Source: Lachnospiraceae bacterium (GTDB taxonomy: Bacteria; Bacillota; Clostridia; Lachnospirales; Lachnospiraceae). From it: 49,264 bases of DNA. The notes under the pieces were generated by a model, which ran no database searches, was not told the origin of the DNA, and saw nothing but the letters and a program-made list of their open reading frames with translations. A program made the translations under genes and the position numbers. Below are positions 25,701 to 31,878 of this stretch, one piece after another. The stretch spans positions 1 to 49,264 of the forward strand of contig CAJTFL010000028.1 of the NCBI GenBank assembly GCA_910575565.1. Reading direction: 5' to 3'. The stretch's first letter is position 1. Each line of letters starts with the position of its first letter.

Positions 25701-26693
25701 GTCAGACGCGCTGGCGTCGGAGGCGCTGGCCCAGTCGATTTTGGCGTTGGCCGCCTTGTGGGAAACCCCTAATTCCATTTCCCGCTCAATAATTTCGTCT
25801 TCGATGTCGCCCAGCTCAAAATCCAGCTGCATCCGGGCGGTCTCTCCGGCTGCCACATTGCCTTCGTTCCCCACTCCTATGGGGAGCAGGTTCATGGCTC
25901 CTACCACGTAGCGGAAGGTTTCCTTGGCGCTGACCGGCTTATCCTCGGCCTTGCCGCTGAAGGTGAATTTAATGGTCTGGCTCTTATTCCCTTCGATCTC
26001 ATCGTCAATGGTGAAATAGAACTGTACATAACGGATCTCCCCCGGCTCAAGGATCAGATCGGTTACGCGGCTTAAATCCACTTCCTCTTCCTCGCCGCCA
26101 TCCATCACTTCCTCATCTGCGCCGTCGGCATCCTCTTTCGTTAAAGGCTTGCTGACCGTATAGGACAGTTCACCCCAATCCTTGCCTTCTTCTTCAGAAG
26201 CCGCCCCGTCTTCGGAGGTTTTATCCGCGGATTCCTTTCCGTCCTCGGCTTTTTCCTCATTTGACGCTTCATCCCCGGCAGCTTCGCCTTCTCCGTCTTC
26301 CTGGCGTTCCTGGTAAACCGTGCCGATGTCCTCAAAGTATACGCTGTCTTCCAAAATCCCTCCGGCCTTAAACTTTAACAGGCCGTCATCAATTTCCCTG
26401 TCCGTGTTATTCTTGATGTACACGTCCAGGCAGACCTGATCCCCTGCCTCATACAGCGGCTCATCGGACAGTACCGCGATCTGCACTTCCCCTGCCCCGC
26501 TGTTTTTCCAGGACACCTTCCCGCTTCTCACCGCGTCCGACGCGCTGGCCAGATTTCCTGCCGTGGCTCCATAAGACAGTGAAACGAAAAACTGTTCAAA
26601 CACAAACACGAACACCAAAACCGACGCTAAAAATCCGCTTAGCTGCCGCCTGGCATTCCGGCTTCCAAAGCTTCTGGTTTTCAACTTTTCCAC
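19770..26693 (-). CDS. Giant sortase-anchored adhesin with thioester domain and Cna-B/SpaA repeats
   Basis: About 2307 residues. Signal peptide at residues 1-42, then 'ASASDA' motifs. A thioester domain carries Cys596 ('AYCIEPG') and Gln668 ('ATQLLVWE'), the residues expected to form an internal thioester that can bond covalently to a host surface amine. From ~860 on come repeated Cna-B/SpaA-like modules (near 860, 970, 1095, 1235, 1370, 1490, 1710, 1890, 2025), which usually hold isopeptide bonds. A Pro/Ser/Glu linker lies near 1600-1665, and a Thr/Glu/Ser stalk and Gly-rich run near 2140-2218. The C-terminus has 'LAKTGD' at ~2270, a hydrophobic helix and a KRK tail: a sortase signal of LPXTG type with Ala for Pro. 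Start is GTG at 26693 (AAAGGAAG 6 nt upstream). A c-di-GMP riboswitch lies in its leader. Confidence 0.92.
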   Translation of the reverse strand: MEKLKTRSFGSRNARRQLSGFLASVLVFVFVFEQFFVSLSYGATAGNLASASDAVRSGKVSWKNSGAGEVQIAVLSDEPLYEAGDQVCLDVYIKNNTDREIDDGLLKFKAGGILEDSVYFEDIGTVYQERQEDGEGEAAGDEASNEEKAEDGKESADKTSEDGAASEEEGKDWGELSYTVSKPLTKEDADGADEEVMDGGEEEEVDLSRVTDLILEPGEIRYVQFYFTIDDEIEGNKSQTIKFTFSGKAEDKPVSAKETFRYVVGAMNLLPIGVGNEGNVAAGETARMQLDFELGDIEDEIIEREMELGVSHKAANAKIDWASASDASASDADREDDSDDASGNKLIKWDGEKADSGKKEDQPIIKNLKCTIDTPGLKLNGFKVERRGDDEYGTSTVCTFEVDENAEPGVYFGQVTASYQIKSKKFQTSQSVMLTVSNDREVEMEGLTDDPDVLEVIRLIDGLPELEEVAAKLGALEDAEDDEGYFQYIVEICELAMPVWELYQLLSEEQKEQVTNREKLEAYSVLWEVMLLIDENSITMITLPRSDWGISQDEAKKWTARTSLKFLGGWSNSWPTNGGFTAHVVGTYSDNVVAYCIEPGVSLPSKPFQPGDGYNETSENSLNTLTPDKKNLIGRIISADAAFKGTVDAGWKYTAANRKKTCKIIATQLLVWEVVVGERNADFSYHNPKPGNHAVLDIIQNHPWKDKTSTVPQDESIMYYYNQIVESVTARSKAPKFTGSTTLSWDEASQTYKTTLTDSNKVLSSIDSNGIKVNDKALKSEMTIGGTKFNFTKSGNQITISTKTRPAEKTELNIVVEKNYGKRYGLVVYSDGKNGKQDIVKHSAKMGTDDIARAEVKISIGAAKKIGITLKKTDEDGKVLEKAQFKLTKTDGGNFQAQNGTTNAQGKISFTNLVVGSYKLEETKAPAGYLKIDTPITFSIKENAQGLYIDGLTGGSLYNKTITVSNKREKASLSITKEVTSNAGQSLAPGKDSFTIHVKFGAGSPDKGANTQCDPTGNSTHTFTIKAGETVTIANIPVGTTYVITEDDADGYELVTNDPTNPLNGTIAGDGTNGSVKLVTVTNHYFKSKTTPISVRKTWGDENSSNFIKPESITVQLWRKTADAGSDRNVGTVVLDKGNNWSHNFGERDAFAAENKPYTYYIKETDIDYSNVSGYSVEPIGNGGNLFKILKEDSSVKEVKALSDKEVVGVFKAEETIDGNTRILNNTWMPATNSGNLTFSIKKINEKGEVIENGADFELYKDEACTEKAIYTKAAPSEENPNGITQFTFVHENLEIGSYYLREEKAPDGYQKLSKPLEVRVSQEFDEASSSDNISWENKWKWTATIVDENQLESDLKEIYELENSRTKISIAKTLKFDRQPQEDSKKEYQNKEYVFDIYEGTDISSEGTIVDTLTVIADGTPVSTTKLLKNGRYTIVERTENTDIPNYNWDGVTFSVTDADAASEGFQVDVDERTGEIQFTATNSYTHNLADLLIAKQVDYNDTTSYKPDPDKEFIVDVWLGAKDVEKPVIVGKGEEHLSEIKWQGEGSYTLYVKEGATAKITDIPVDMEYLIVERPVLDGSKPDTRYTFGGIVLKKETDTGNPEETLPDSTPESSEGETLPEETSVPEESVASTEPSAADGVEGDPLDQALGNGEGSGEQPSPDETEDNPPAEVPVEKVEPLFQELSGRITDHGSEKWSEEITVINHFHDRKKITIEGEKTWDLSKLDEERGLMPQSIQIDLVRKAANAPADDEPAGQAEEESAGQEKPEAEAEVVASVEITAADDWKYSFQDLDLYAGKDAENPYEYSVVEREIRYGAEDSQEVSYLVERIEGKDMFKVSKKEPTDGFNEVLGVFRVAYDAKDAVLGEDGKTTVQEIVIDNIWEIASAINGGNAFLEVAKNDTADKKPLANATFELKVGDVTMIRTSDEEGNLNFGKAYDGEGNLLHGDLPAGTYTMTETKAPEGYQKLDTVWTVTVSKKLVDVRPLDEENPSRWVNVWEWMTDVEGDEEIGNQLTVGNDRIQGSISITKELRLDDAPNAIPANRDKEYAFGIYPGTVFTGTPVETIVVKADGIAVSSGLLDYGVYTIAEIRRSDIDGFDWAGVTFGGAEDADKDAAGFQVMIAGQDETLAVTATNWYSPKEEESTTPREEETTTAPEESSSEEETTAPAESSSEETTTLEETTTQPESSSAEETTAPTPFRGGGNGGGGGGGTGRDRERTVTENIGDEDVPLVNINPEDVPLANLPNEPVAQAPLEILDEDVPLVGLAKTGDRSVPIGVLVGLMMVSLLGALGVSRKRKEDENS

Positions 26694-26738
26694 TTTTTTC
26701 TTCCTTTCTTTGCTGTAATCTCGGATGCAAAGTCTCCG

Positions 26739-26813
26739 GCGGCCGGGCTGGCATAGCACGTTTGTCCCTTAGCCCTGCTTACCGATGCTTCCTATGGTTT
26801 GCCGGCGGTTACA
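26739..26813 (-). promoter_or_regulatory. Degenerate second GEMM-like segment / expression platform
   Basis: Directly after the aptamer, the minus strand again has GGCAAACC, a GNAA-like loop, GGGCTAAGG, then TGCCAGCCCGGCC, echoing the aptamer order, but the conserved GACGCAAAGC core is mostly missing. It may be a decayed tandem aptamer. Between it and the start codon, CTTTGC and GCAAAG can form a hairpin that abuts the ribosome-binding site. Confidence 0.35.
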
Positions 26814-26896
26814 TGGCCGGCTGGCACAGCACATATGCGCTTTAGCCCCCTGGCTTTGCGTCCTGTCGTTTCCGGCAGTTTGCTGATTGCGGCCAA
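26814..26896 (-). ncRNA. c-di-GMP-I (GEMM-I) riboswitch upstream of the adhesin
   Basis: The minus strand shows the class I c-di-GMP aptamer in order: P1 left arm TGGCCG; GCAAAC; a stem with a GAAA tetraloop (GCCGGAAACGAC); GGACGCAAAGCCA; GGGGGCTAAAG; a variable stem; TGCCAGC; and P1 right arm CGGCCA. The tetraloop, the GACGCAAAGC core and GGNCTAA are the most conserved parts of the family. The leader to the GTG start is about 120 nt. Known biology: clostridial surface adhesins are often controlled by c-di-GMP riboswitches. Direction of control is not clear from the sequence. Confidence 0.8.
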
Positions 26897-27160
26897 GGTA
26901 TCCCGCAAAGGACTTCCCTGTCCACGCGCCCTGACCCAGAGCCTTTCCTCCACTGCGGAGTCATATGCCTGGCGGATGCACCCTGTCCGCACAATTCATT
27001 TCCATAGACCCCCTCCCTCCCAAAATGCCTTTTTCCTGAGCGTTCCCAGAGCGTGTTTAAAATTTCTCTCACACCCCAGCCTGCCAGTCATTGGCCAGCT
27101 TCCGAAACGCCCTTTATGCCATCCGCAAAACCTAAATCCTGCGGGACATAACGCTTCCTG

Positions 27161-27445
27161 TCATTTCTTCCCGTCAGACGCCATCCTGTCCTGCGCCTCA
27201 TCATCCGGCTTTCTGTCATCGCCCCACTGCCTCTCATCTTCCCCGAACCGATCCCGTCTTTCATCGGACTGTTCCACTGCGCTGTCCATCAGCTTCAGCA
27301 TCTCCAGTGCGCTTCGGAAATTAGAGGTTTGTTTTTCATCCGCCCAGACGATCGTCCCCTGCCACGTTGCGTTTTGGCAGTACTGCACGTGCACGATAAA
27401 CGTCGCCAGCTTCCCCGCATTCCCCATTACACTACTGTTTTCTCT
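27161..27445 (-). CDS. Small conserved protein of the adhesin locus (unknown function)
   Basis: About 94 residues. The central block 'TFIVHVQYCQNATWQGTIVW' followed by 'NFRSALEMLKLMDSAV' looks conserved and soluble; the C-terminal third is Asp/Glu/Arg-rich and probably disordered. It sits between the SARP-type regulator and the adhesin on the same strand, so it belongs to that locus. I do not recognise a function. Start taken as GTG 27445 (AGGAG 7 nt upstream); an ATG at 27427 is the alternative. Sequence 26897-27160 downstream holds no other convincing gene. Confidence 0.6.
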   Translation of the reverse strand, partial: RENSSVMGNAGKLATFIVHVQYCQNATWQGTIVWADEKQTSNFRSALEMLKLMDSAVEQSDERRDRFGEDERQWGDDRKPDDEAQDRMASDGKK

Positions 27446-27497
27446 CACACCATCTCTCCTTCTTTCCCACGGCAGGCTCCCGTCAAGCAAACGTCAA

Positions 27498-27547
27498 GTC
27501 AAATACCCCGCCGCAAGCCGCGGGGTATTTGACCCTCGCGGCTTGCG
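27498..27547. repeat. Bistable palindromic repeat
   Basis: A perfect 14-bp hairpin (GTCAAATACCCCGC at 27498-27511 with its complement at 27520-27533) overlaps a second perfect 11-bp hairpin (CGCAAGCCGCG at 27512-27522 with CGCGGCTTGCG at 27537-27547). The two are mutually exclusive. A related word GTCAAATATCCCG occurs at 11338. It lies about 50 bp before the small gene at 27445. Confidence 0.7.
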
Positions 27548-28162
27548 CCAAATGCTCGTGCAAGCACGGCACTTGGCTCATTCGCGGAAATAAATGATTA
27601 TCCCTTGGCTTGCCAATGGCCTCTGCGTTTATGCGGCTAAGATCTTGCCGCCTGTGCGCAAACGCCTGCATGGGCATCCTATCCGTACAGCTTAACTCTA
27701 CCAAACCCCCTATCACGAAAATTATCACATTTTCATTTTTTTCTGATGATTTTGATAATCGCCCGCCAAGAACAAAGAGCCGGCATACCGTACTCCCGCG
27801 CTGAAGCGCGGCTGCTTTGACAGCCATATCCCTTGAGCGCGGAGTGCACTCTGCGCTTCCCTTCGGCCATTGCCAAACGAGTGCTGCTGGCACTCAGCAG
27901 CACTCGGAGGCTTTTGCTTTATCGGACGCACTTTCTTATTAAAGGCCTCTTTCCTATAAACTTCCATGGGATCTTTTTCGTTGCGCCAGCCACCCTATGA
28001 AAGTCGATTGCTCCGGGCTACGCCCTCCCGCAATCGCCGCCAGTATTCGCAATCCGGCCTATCGGCCTGCTTGCTCATACCGGCTTGCCCATCCGATATC
28101 CATGGCCGGCTCATGCAAGCATGACCGTCCCATGGCTGCCGTCTGGGACGGCCATAATGAAT
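27548..28162. other. Non-coding stretch rich in hairpins and repeats
   Basis: No convincing gene. It contains the dispersed words GCAAGCACGGCACTTGGCT and CGCGGAAATA (also near 2551-2613), a perfect 10-bp hairpin GAGTGCTGCT/AGCAGCACTC near 27879-27905, a GATTGC/GCAATC hairpin near 28008-28035, and several short palindromes. It looks like accumulated repetitive elements between the regulator and the small gene. Confidence 0.5.
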
Positions 28163-28202
28163 AAGAAAAGCCAAGGCCTACAGGTTTCCCTGTAAGCCTT
28201 GG
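28163..28202 (-). terminator. Rho-independent terminator of the SARP gene
   Basis: Stem CCAAGGC-TACAG with CTGTA-GCCTTGG (one mismatch, 6-nt loop) followed on the minus strand by CTTTTCTT, 34 bp past the stop codon. Confidence 0.85.
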
Positions 28203-28235
28203 CCTAACGATTTCCAATCCAATGTAATTTTTCCT

Positions 28236-29495
28236 CTACTTCCTCCACACAGACAGCTCCGCCTGAAATCCCGGCTTGGCAGGGCGTTCCGGAAATACGG
28301 CCAATGACGTGACGTAATACCGGATCTCCTTACGCATCCCCCCGCTTAGCTGCTGATACTTCCGGTCAATGCGGCCGGAAATCGCGGTGCAGTCCTCCCT
28401 GCTGGTTCCCAAAAGCAGCGCCAGGTACTGGCAGGAACTGTACTTCGTAAATAAATCCCCTCTCCGCATAGTCCTGCGGATGGCCTCGCAAAGCCATTCC
28501 ATCTTCCGGGAAAGGACTTTCTGCCCGTCCAAAGGTTCTCCCTTTGAATCCACCAGCGTGCAAAGCATCAAAAAATTCGACTGCCCGCTGCGCTCCATCA
28601 GCCGCACCATCAGCCGGTAGCTGTCGATGAAGCTGGGATAATTGCAGTAATACGCCCCCGAATCCTGGAGCGGCTCCTGCAGCTCTTCCTGAATGGCCGC
28701 CAGATTTTCCGAATGGCGTGACAGCTGCCTGCCCATATCCTGAAACCTTCTTAAGTACTCCCCGGAAGGCGGAACGCCCATCTCTTCCACGTAAAGCTTC
28801 ACCGTATTCTGATAAAGCTGGTGGGCCTCCTGGTTTAAATTCAGCTTTACCAAACACTCGATTTCCTTTTCCTGCCAATTTTCAAAAGGATAAATCTGTG
28901 CGGCTTTTGTGTAAACTGGAAGAAGCTGGCGGTACTTTTTCTGGTTCCCCCAAAGCTTCCCTAAGGTATTTACGGCCCGCTCAAAATATTGCTTTAACTC
29001 TAAGCTCTCCGCCATCACCCACATTTCCGTGGAGATCTGGGGCAGAAGTTCCCCCTGATACAGCGCCAGCGCCTGCACCAAAAGCTTTTCCTTTTCCTCC
29101 CCCATGGCAGGCTCCGCCATCCCTAAAAGCTTCTTAAATTCCAGCACATCCAGGCAGATCTTTTCCTTGCTGATCAGCCAGCATCTGCCGTTTTTAATCA
29201 CAATATCATCCGATTGGGAGCACCCTAACGCTAAAAGATGCTTCCTCAGCCGGAAAATCAAATTATTCAGGCTATTGTTCTGATTTGCCCCTTCCCGCAT
29301 ACCGTATAAATTTTCCAAAAGCACATCCTTTGCAATCCCATTCGCCTGGTTTAATAATAGGATTTGAAATAATTGGATATACCGGGAACGATAAGCCCGC
29401 CCAAATGTGAACGGAATATCCCCATATTTTATGGAAAAACCGCCAAACATATTAATCTTAATTATCTTCTCTTCCTTGCTATCCACTGCCTCCAT
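28236..29495 (-). CDS. SARP/BTAD-type transcriptional regulator
   Basis: ~419 residues. Residues ~10-105 form an OmpR-like winged-helix DNA-binding domain ('INMFGGFSIKYGD' start, 'LLENLYG', 'NSLNNLIFRLRKHL'). Residues ~115-265 form the helical BTAD domain (LYQGELLPQ, 'QEAHQLYQNTVKLYVEEMGVPPS'). The C-terminal ~150 residues are a separate domain I cannot name. Such regulators are activators in Actinobacteria and recur in Lachnospiraceae next to large surface proteins, so it probably controls the adhesin locus. Start ATG 29495 (AGGTGAAGG just upstream) preferred over GTG 29504. A terminator follows, so the small gene and adhesin may have another promoter. Confidence 0.82.
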   Translation of the reverse strand: MEAVDSKEEKIIKINMFGGFSIKYGDIPFTFGRAYRSRYIQLFQILLLNQANGIAKDVLLENLYGMREGANQNNSLNNLIFRLRKHLLALGCSQSDDIVIKNGRCWLISKEKICLDVLEFKKLLGMAEPAMGEEKEKLLVQALALYQGELLPQISTEMWVMAESLELKQYFERAVNTLGKLWGNQKKYRQLLPVYTKAAQIYPFENWQEKEIECLVKLNLNQEAHQLYQNTVKLYVEEMGVPPSGEYLRRFQDMGRQLSRHSENLAAIQEELQEPLQDSGAYYCNYPSFIDSYRLMVRLMERSGQSNFLMLCTLVDSKGEPLDGQKVLSRKMEWLCEAIRRTMRRGDLFTKYSSCQYLALLLGTSREDCTAISGRIDRKYQQLSGGMRKEIRYYVTSLAVFPERPAKPGFQAELSVWRK

Positions 29496-29605
29496 ATCCT
29501 TCACCTCATCCTATCTGGCAGCAGGGATCATAACCTTTATATCCCCCCACAATAAGCACACTCAAAAACGCAATCTTTCCCCCTTTTATAAAAAGTATTT
29601 TTTTT

Positions 29606-29634
29606 ATTATATCGCAGCCAGGAAATAATGTCTA
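29606..29634 (-). promoter_or_regulatory. Promoter of the SARP gene
   Basis: On the minus strand TAGACA (29629-29634) and TATAAT (29606-29611) are 17 bp apart, giving a leader of ~100 nt. The MITE at 29678 lies only 44 bp further upstream. Confidence 0.7.
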
Positions 29635-29677
29635 CCTATTTTCAAACTTCCATTGATTTCTGTTAATCACATATAAT

Positions 29678-29921
29678 GATGTTGGGGCCAAACGGTCTTT
29701 TGTCCCCTCTGATACCGGATTGCTCCGTACTCTGTGCTCTTGCTTCTTCACTCCGTTGCGGTCGGCGCTGAACAAACGTCCACCGGACGTTTAGTGCCCT
29801 CAAAAACATTCAAAATCCGCCCTAATCGGGCTGCTTTTTCATGTTTTTGGCGGGTCCCAAGTTCAAAAATCCTCTTGCAAGCAAGCTTGCATCGGATTTT
29901 AGACCTTTTGACCCTGGTATC
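29678..29921. mobile_element. MITE-like element, copy 1
   Basis: A 244-bp non-coding element nearly identical to 43307-43499. Ends are imperfect inverted repeats (GATGTTGGGG... and ...ACCCTGGTATC). It is flanked by a perfect 7-bp direct repeat ATATAAT (29671-29677 and 29922-29928), a likely target-site duplication. Inside are hairpins such as AAAATCC...GGATTTT around TGCAAGC/GCTTGCA and AAAAACAT/ATGTTTTT. This copy has a ~57-bp extra segment with an AAACGTCC/GGACGTTT hairpin near 29776-29794 that is missing in copy 2. It encodes no transposase and must be moved in trans. Confidence 0.85.
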
Positions 29922-29968
29922 ATATAATGGATCAAATTTTTAAATTTTTACTAATTTTAACATTTGTA

Positions 29969-29997
29969 TTTACAATTATTTCCATATATGGTATAGT
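29969..29997 (+). promoter_or_regulatory. Promoter of the Rpn-family gene
   Basis: TTTACA (29969-29974) and TATAGT (29992-29997) with a 17-bp spacer. The leader then has a 7-bp hairpin TAACGCT/AGCGTTA at 30003-30020 before the ribosome-binding site. Confidence 0.6.
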
Positions 29998-30079
29998 GTT
30001 ATTAACGCTACTCAGCGTTATGCCCCAGAAAAGCTGCGCGAAAACGAACTTAGCCAAATTCCAAAGGAGGTTTACGCAC

Positions 30080-31303
30080 ATGAAACAATTTTCCAAGCAC
30101 CCAAACGATCTCCCTGCCGCAAACCCATTGCTGTTAGCTAAATATTTTCCAAAAATTAGAAGCCGACAGGAGATTCTCCAGGACATTTCCAGCCAGCCTA
30201 TCTTAAACGAAATCTTTTCTGCCTGGGAGCCATTTTACCAGGAAGATTTCCTGGACAGCTGCTCTGGGAACAAAGGGATGACGGTTCTGTATGACGGGAT
30301 CTTTAAAGAAATTTTCAATCCCGAACACTCCCCCCAAAGGCTTTCCCAATTATTATCTTTGATTTTGGATCGCAAAGCCGCCGTCAAGGCTGTCCTTCCC
30401 AACGATTCCGTCCGCCTGGGCGCGGAATCTTCCCTGCTGTATACCGACATTATTGTGGAATTAGAGGACGGCAGCCTGGCAAACATCGAAATCCAAAAAA
30501 TCGGCTACGCTTTCCCCGGAGAACGATGCGCCTGCTACTCTGCCGACCATCTTCTCCGCCAGTATAAACGAGTCCGCGGCAGCAGCGGCAAAAATTTCAA
30601 TTACCGGGATATCAAGCGGGTTTACACACTTGTCTTTTTCGAAAAATCCCCTGTCCCCTTTCACCAATTTCCCAATAACTGGATCCATAAATTCAGCCAG
30701 GCCTCAGATACCGGATTAATGATGGAGCTTCTCCAAGAATATTTTTTCATCCCTCTTGACATTTTCCGAAAAACCATGGAAAATAAAACCATTGATACCG
30801 TTCTTGAAGCATGGCTTGCTTTTTTAAGCTTCACTTCCCCCAGCCGGATCGAGGAGCTGATCACCCGCTATCCCCAATTTATAGCCATGTATCAGGACAT
30901 CTATGAACTGTGTCTCAATACAGAAAAGGTGATGACTATGTATTCCAAAGAACTTGAACAACTGGATCGCAATACCGTACTGTACATGATCGATGAACTG
31001 CAGGAACAGATTGATTCCAAAAAACAGGAATTAAATGATATGCGGCAGGAACTGTCACAAACCAATGATGAGCTTTTCCACGTGAACCAAGAGCTTTCAC
31101 ACGTTAATCAAGAGCTTTCTCAAACCAGCGATGAGCTCTCACACGCTAATGCAAAGCTTTCTCAAACCAGCGATGAGCTCTCACACGCTAATGCAAAGCT
31201 TTCTCAAACCAGCGATGAGCTCTCACACGCTAATGCAAAGCTTTCTCAAAAGGATCAGGAAATTGCCGCATTAAAAGCTCAATTAGCCGCCTATCGAAAC
31301 TAA
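30080..31303 (+). CDS. Rpn/YhgA-like PD-(D/E)XK nuclease family protein
   Basis: 407 residues. The nuclease core is near residues 90-160: 'LLYTDIIVELEDGSLANIEIQ' gives the D ... E-x-Q pattern of the PDDEXK_2 (transposase_31) family, DNA nucleases linked to recombination. The rest of the fold ('YSADHLLRQYKRVRG', 'RVYTLVFFEKSPVPFH') also fits. The C-terminal ~110 residues are a heptad-rich coiled coil with a 14-residue unit 'ELSHANAKLSQTSD' repeated three times exactly in DNA. Start at ATG 30080 because AAAGGAGG lies 9 nt upstream; the longer frame to 29927 begins in the MITE flank and has a hydrophobic stretch I consider spurious. Confidence 0.85.
   Translation: MKQFSKHPNDLPAANPLLLAKYFPKIRSRQEILQDISSQPILNEIFSAWEPFYQEDFLDSCSGNKGMTVLYDGIFKEIFNPEHSPQRLSQLLSLILDRKAAVKAVLPNDSVRLGAESSLLYTDIIVELEDGSLANIEIQKIGYAFPGERCACYSADHLLRQYKRVRGSSGKNFNYRDIKRVYTLVFFEKSPVPFHQFPNNWIHKFSQASDTGLMMELLQEYFFIPLDIFRKTMENKTIDTVLEAWLAFLSFTSPSRIEELITRYPQFIAMYQDIYELCLNTEKVMTMYSKELEQLDRNTVLYMIDELQEQIDSKKQELNDMRQELSQTNDELFHVNQELSHVNQELSQTSDELSHANAKLSQTSDELSHANAKLSQTSDELSHANAKLSQKDQEIAALKAQLAAYRN
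31115..31240 (+). repeat. Three perfect 42-bp tandem repeats inside the Rpn-family gene
   Basis: Units begin at 31115, 31157 and 31199 and are identical at DNA level (CTTTCTCAAACCAGCGATGA...). They encode 14-residue coiled-coil repeats. Identity without silent differences indicates recent expansion and probable length variation between strains. Confidence 0.9.
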
Positions 31304-31311
31304 TCCTGAAT

Positions 31312-31374
31312 GTGCCTGCCAGAACCGCTATCAAAGAAGTTTGATAACTGCAGATCGTGAATCTGCGCAGGCAC
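31312..31374. ncRNA. Compact three-way-junction structure after the Rpn-family gene
   Basis: GTGCCTGC (31312-31319) pairs perfectly with GCAGGCAC (31367-31374) and encloses two perfect hairpins: TATCAAA/TTTGATA with a GAAG loop (31329-31346) and GCAGAT/ATCTGC with a 5-nt loop (31350-31366). It starts 9 nt after the stop codon. It could be a 3' structural element, a small RNA, or a DNA repeat recognised by a nuclease. I know no family that matches. Confidence 0.5.
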
Positions 31375-31396
31375 GCAAATTTTACTGCTTTTCCAC

Positions 31397-31424
31397 AAAA
31401 AAGCCTTCTGCTGAACAGAAGGCT
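31397..31424 (-). terminator. Terminator of the tRNA-Gln gene
   Basis: Perfect 9-bp stem AGCCTTCTG/CAGAAGGCT with a 5-nt loop, followed on the minus strand by six U, 7 bp past the tRNA 3' end. Confidence 0.9.
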
Positions 31425-31430
31425 CTTCAG

Positions 31431-31503
31431 CTGGGCTAGAAGGATTCGAACCTTCACAATGACGGAGTCAGAGTCCGTTGCCTTACCATTTGGCGATAGC
31501 CCA
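31431..31503 (-). tRNA. tRNA-Gln (anticodon CUG)
   Basis: Cloverleaf on the minus strand: acceptor TGGGCTA/TAGCCCA, D-arm GCC...GGC, anticodon stem ACGGA/TCCGT with loop CTCTGAC (anticodon CTG), T-arm GAAGG-TTCGAAT-CCTTC, discriminator G. The CCA end is not encoded. It decodes CAG. Confidence 0.95.
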
Positions 31504-31587
31504 ATCTTCAATTTTTGTTTCCCGGTAACTGTTTGGCATCTTCTGATTCCCACCACTTGTGATGCCCTTACTGATTATGCGAGATTC

Positions 31588-31616
31588 ATTATACTGATAT
31601 TTTGCAGATTCGTCAA
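31588..31616 (-). promoter_or_regulatory. Promoter of tRNA-Gln
   Basis: On the minus strand TTGACG (31611-31616) and TATAAT (31588-31593) have a 17-bp spacer, ~80 nt before the mature tRNA. The remaining sequence to 31878 shows no gene. Confidence 0.75.
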
Positions 31617-31878
31617 GCACTTTTTCTTTTTGCCTTGCTTAATAGAACATAAATCAAAGGAGATACTGCCCAACAGTCTGCTTGCGCAATATATTGCATG
31701 ATATCTCAAAATGCATATGCCGTATATTACAGAAACACTGTACTTTGCAGCATCCCCTTTTTATGTAAGCGGAACAGGAACAGATGTTCAAACACACTTT
31801 AAATCGACGCGTTCCGTCATGGCACTTCCGGCGGCCACGCCCTGCCCAGCTTATTCGGCAGAGCAGGCTCCTGGCGCC

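Noticed and set aside
27483..27893. A 136-codon minus-strand frame between the SARP gene and the small gene
   Set aside because: It crosses several hairpins and repeats and has no ribosome-binding site or conserved pattern.
29734..29943. Small plus-strand frames inside the MITE
   Set aside because: They are destroyed in the other copy, and the element shows hairpin rather than coding constraint.
31431..31503. tRNA-Gln as attachment site of an integrated element
   Set aside because: The tRNA is complete, and no duplicate of its 3' end was found beside a recombinase; both recombinases are serine type and lie elsewhere.
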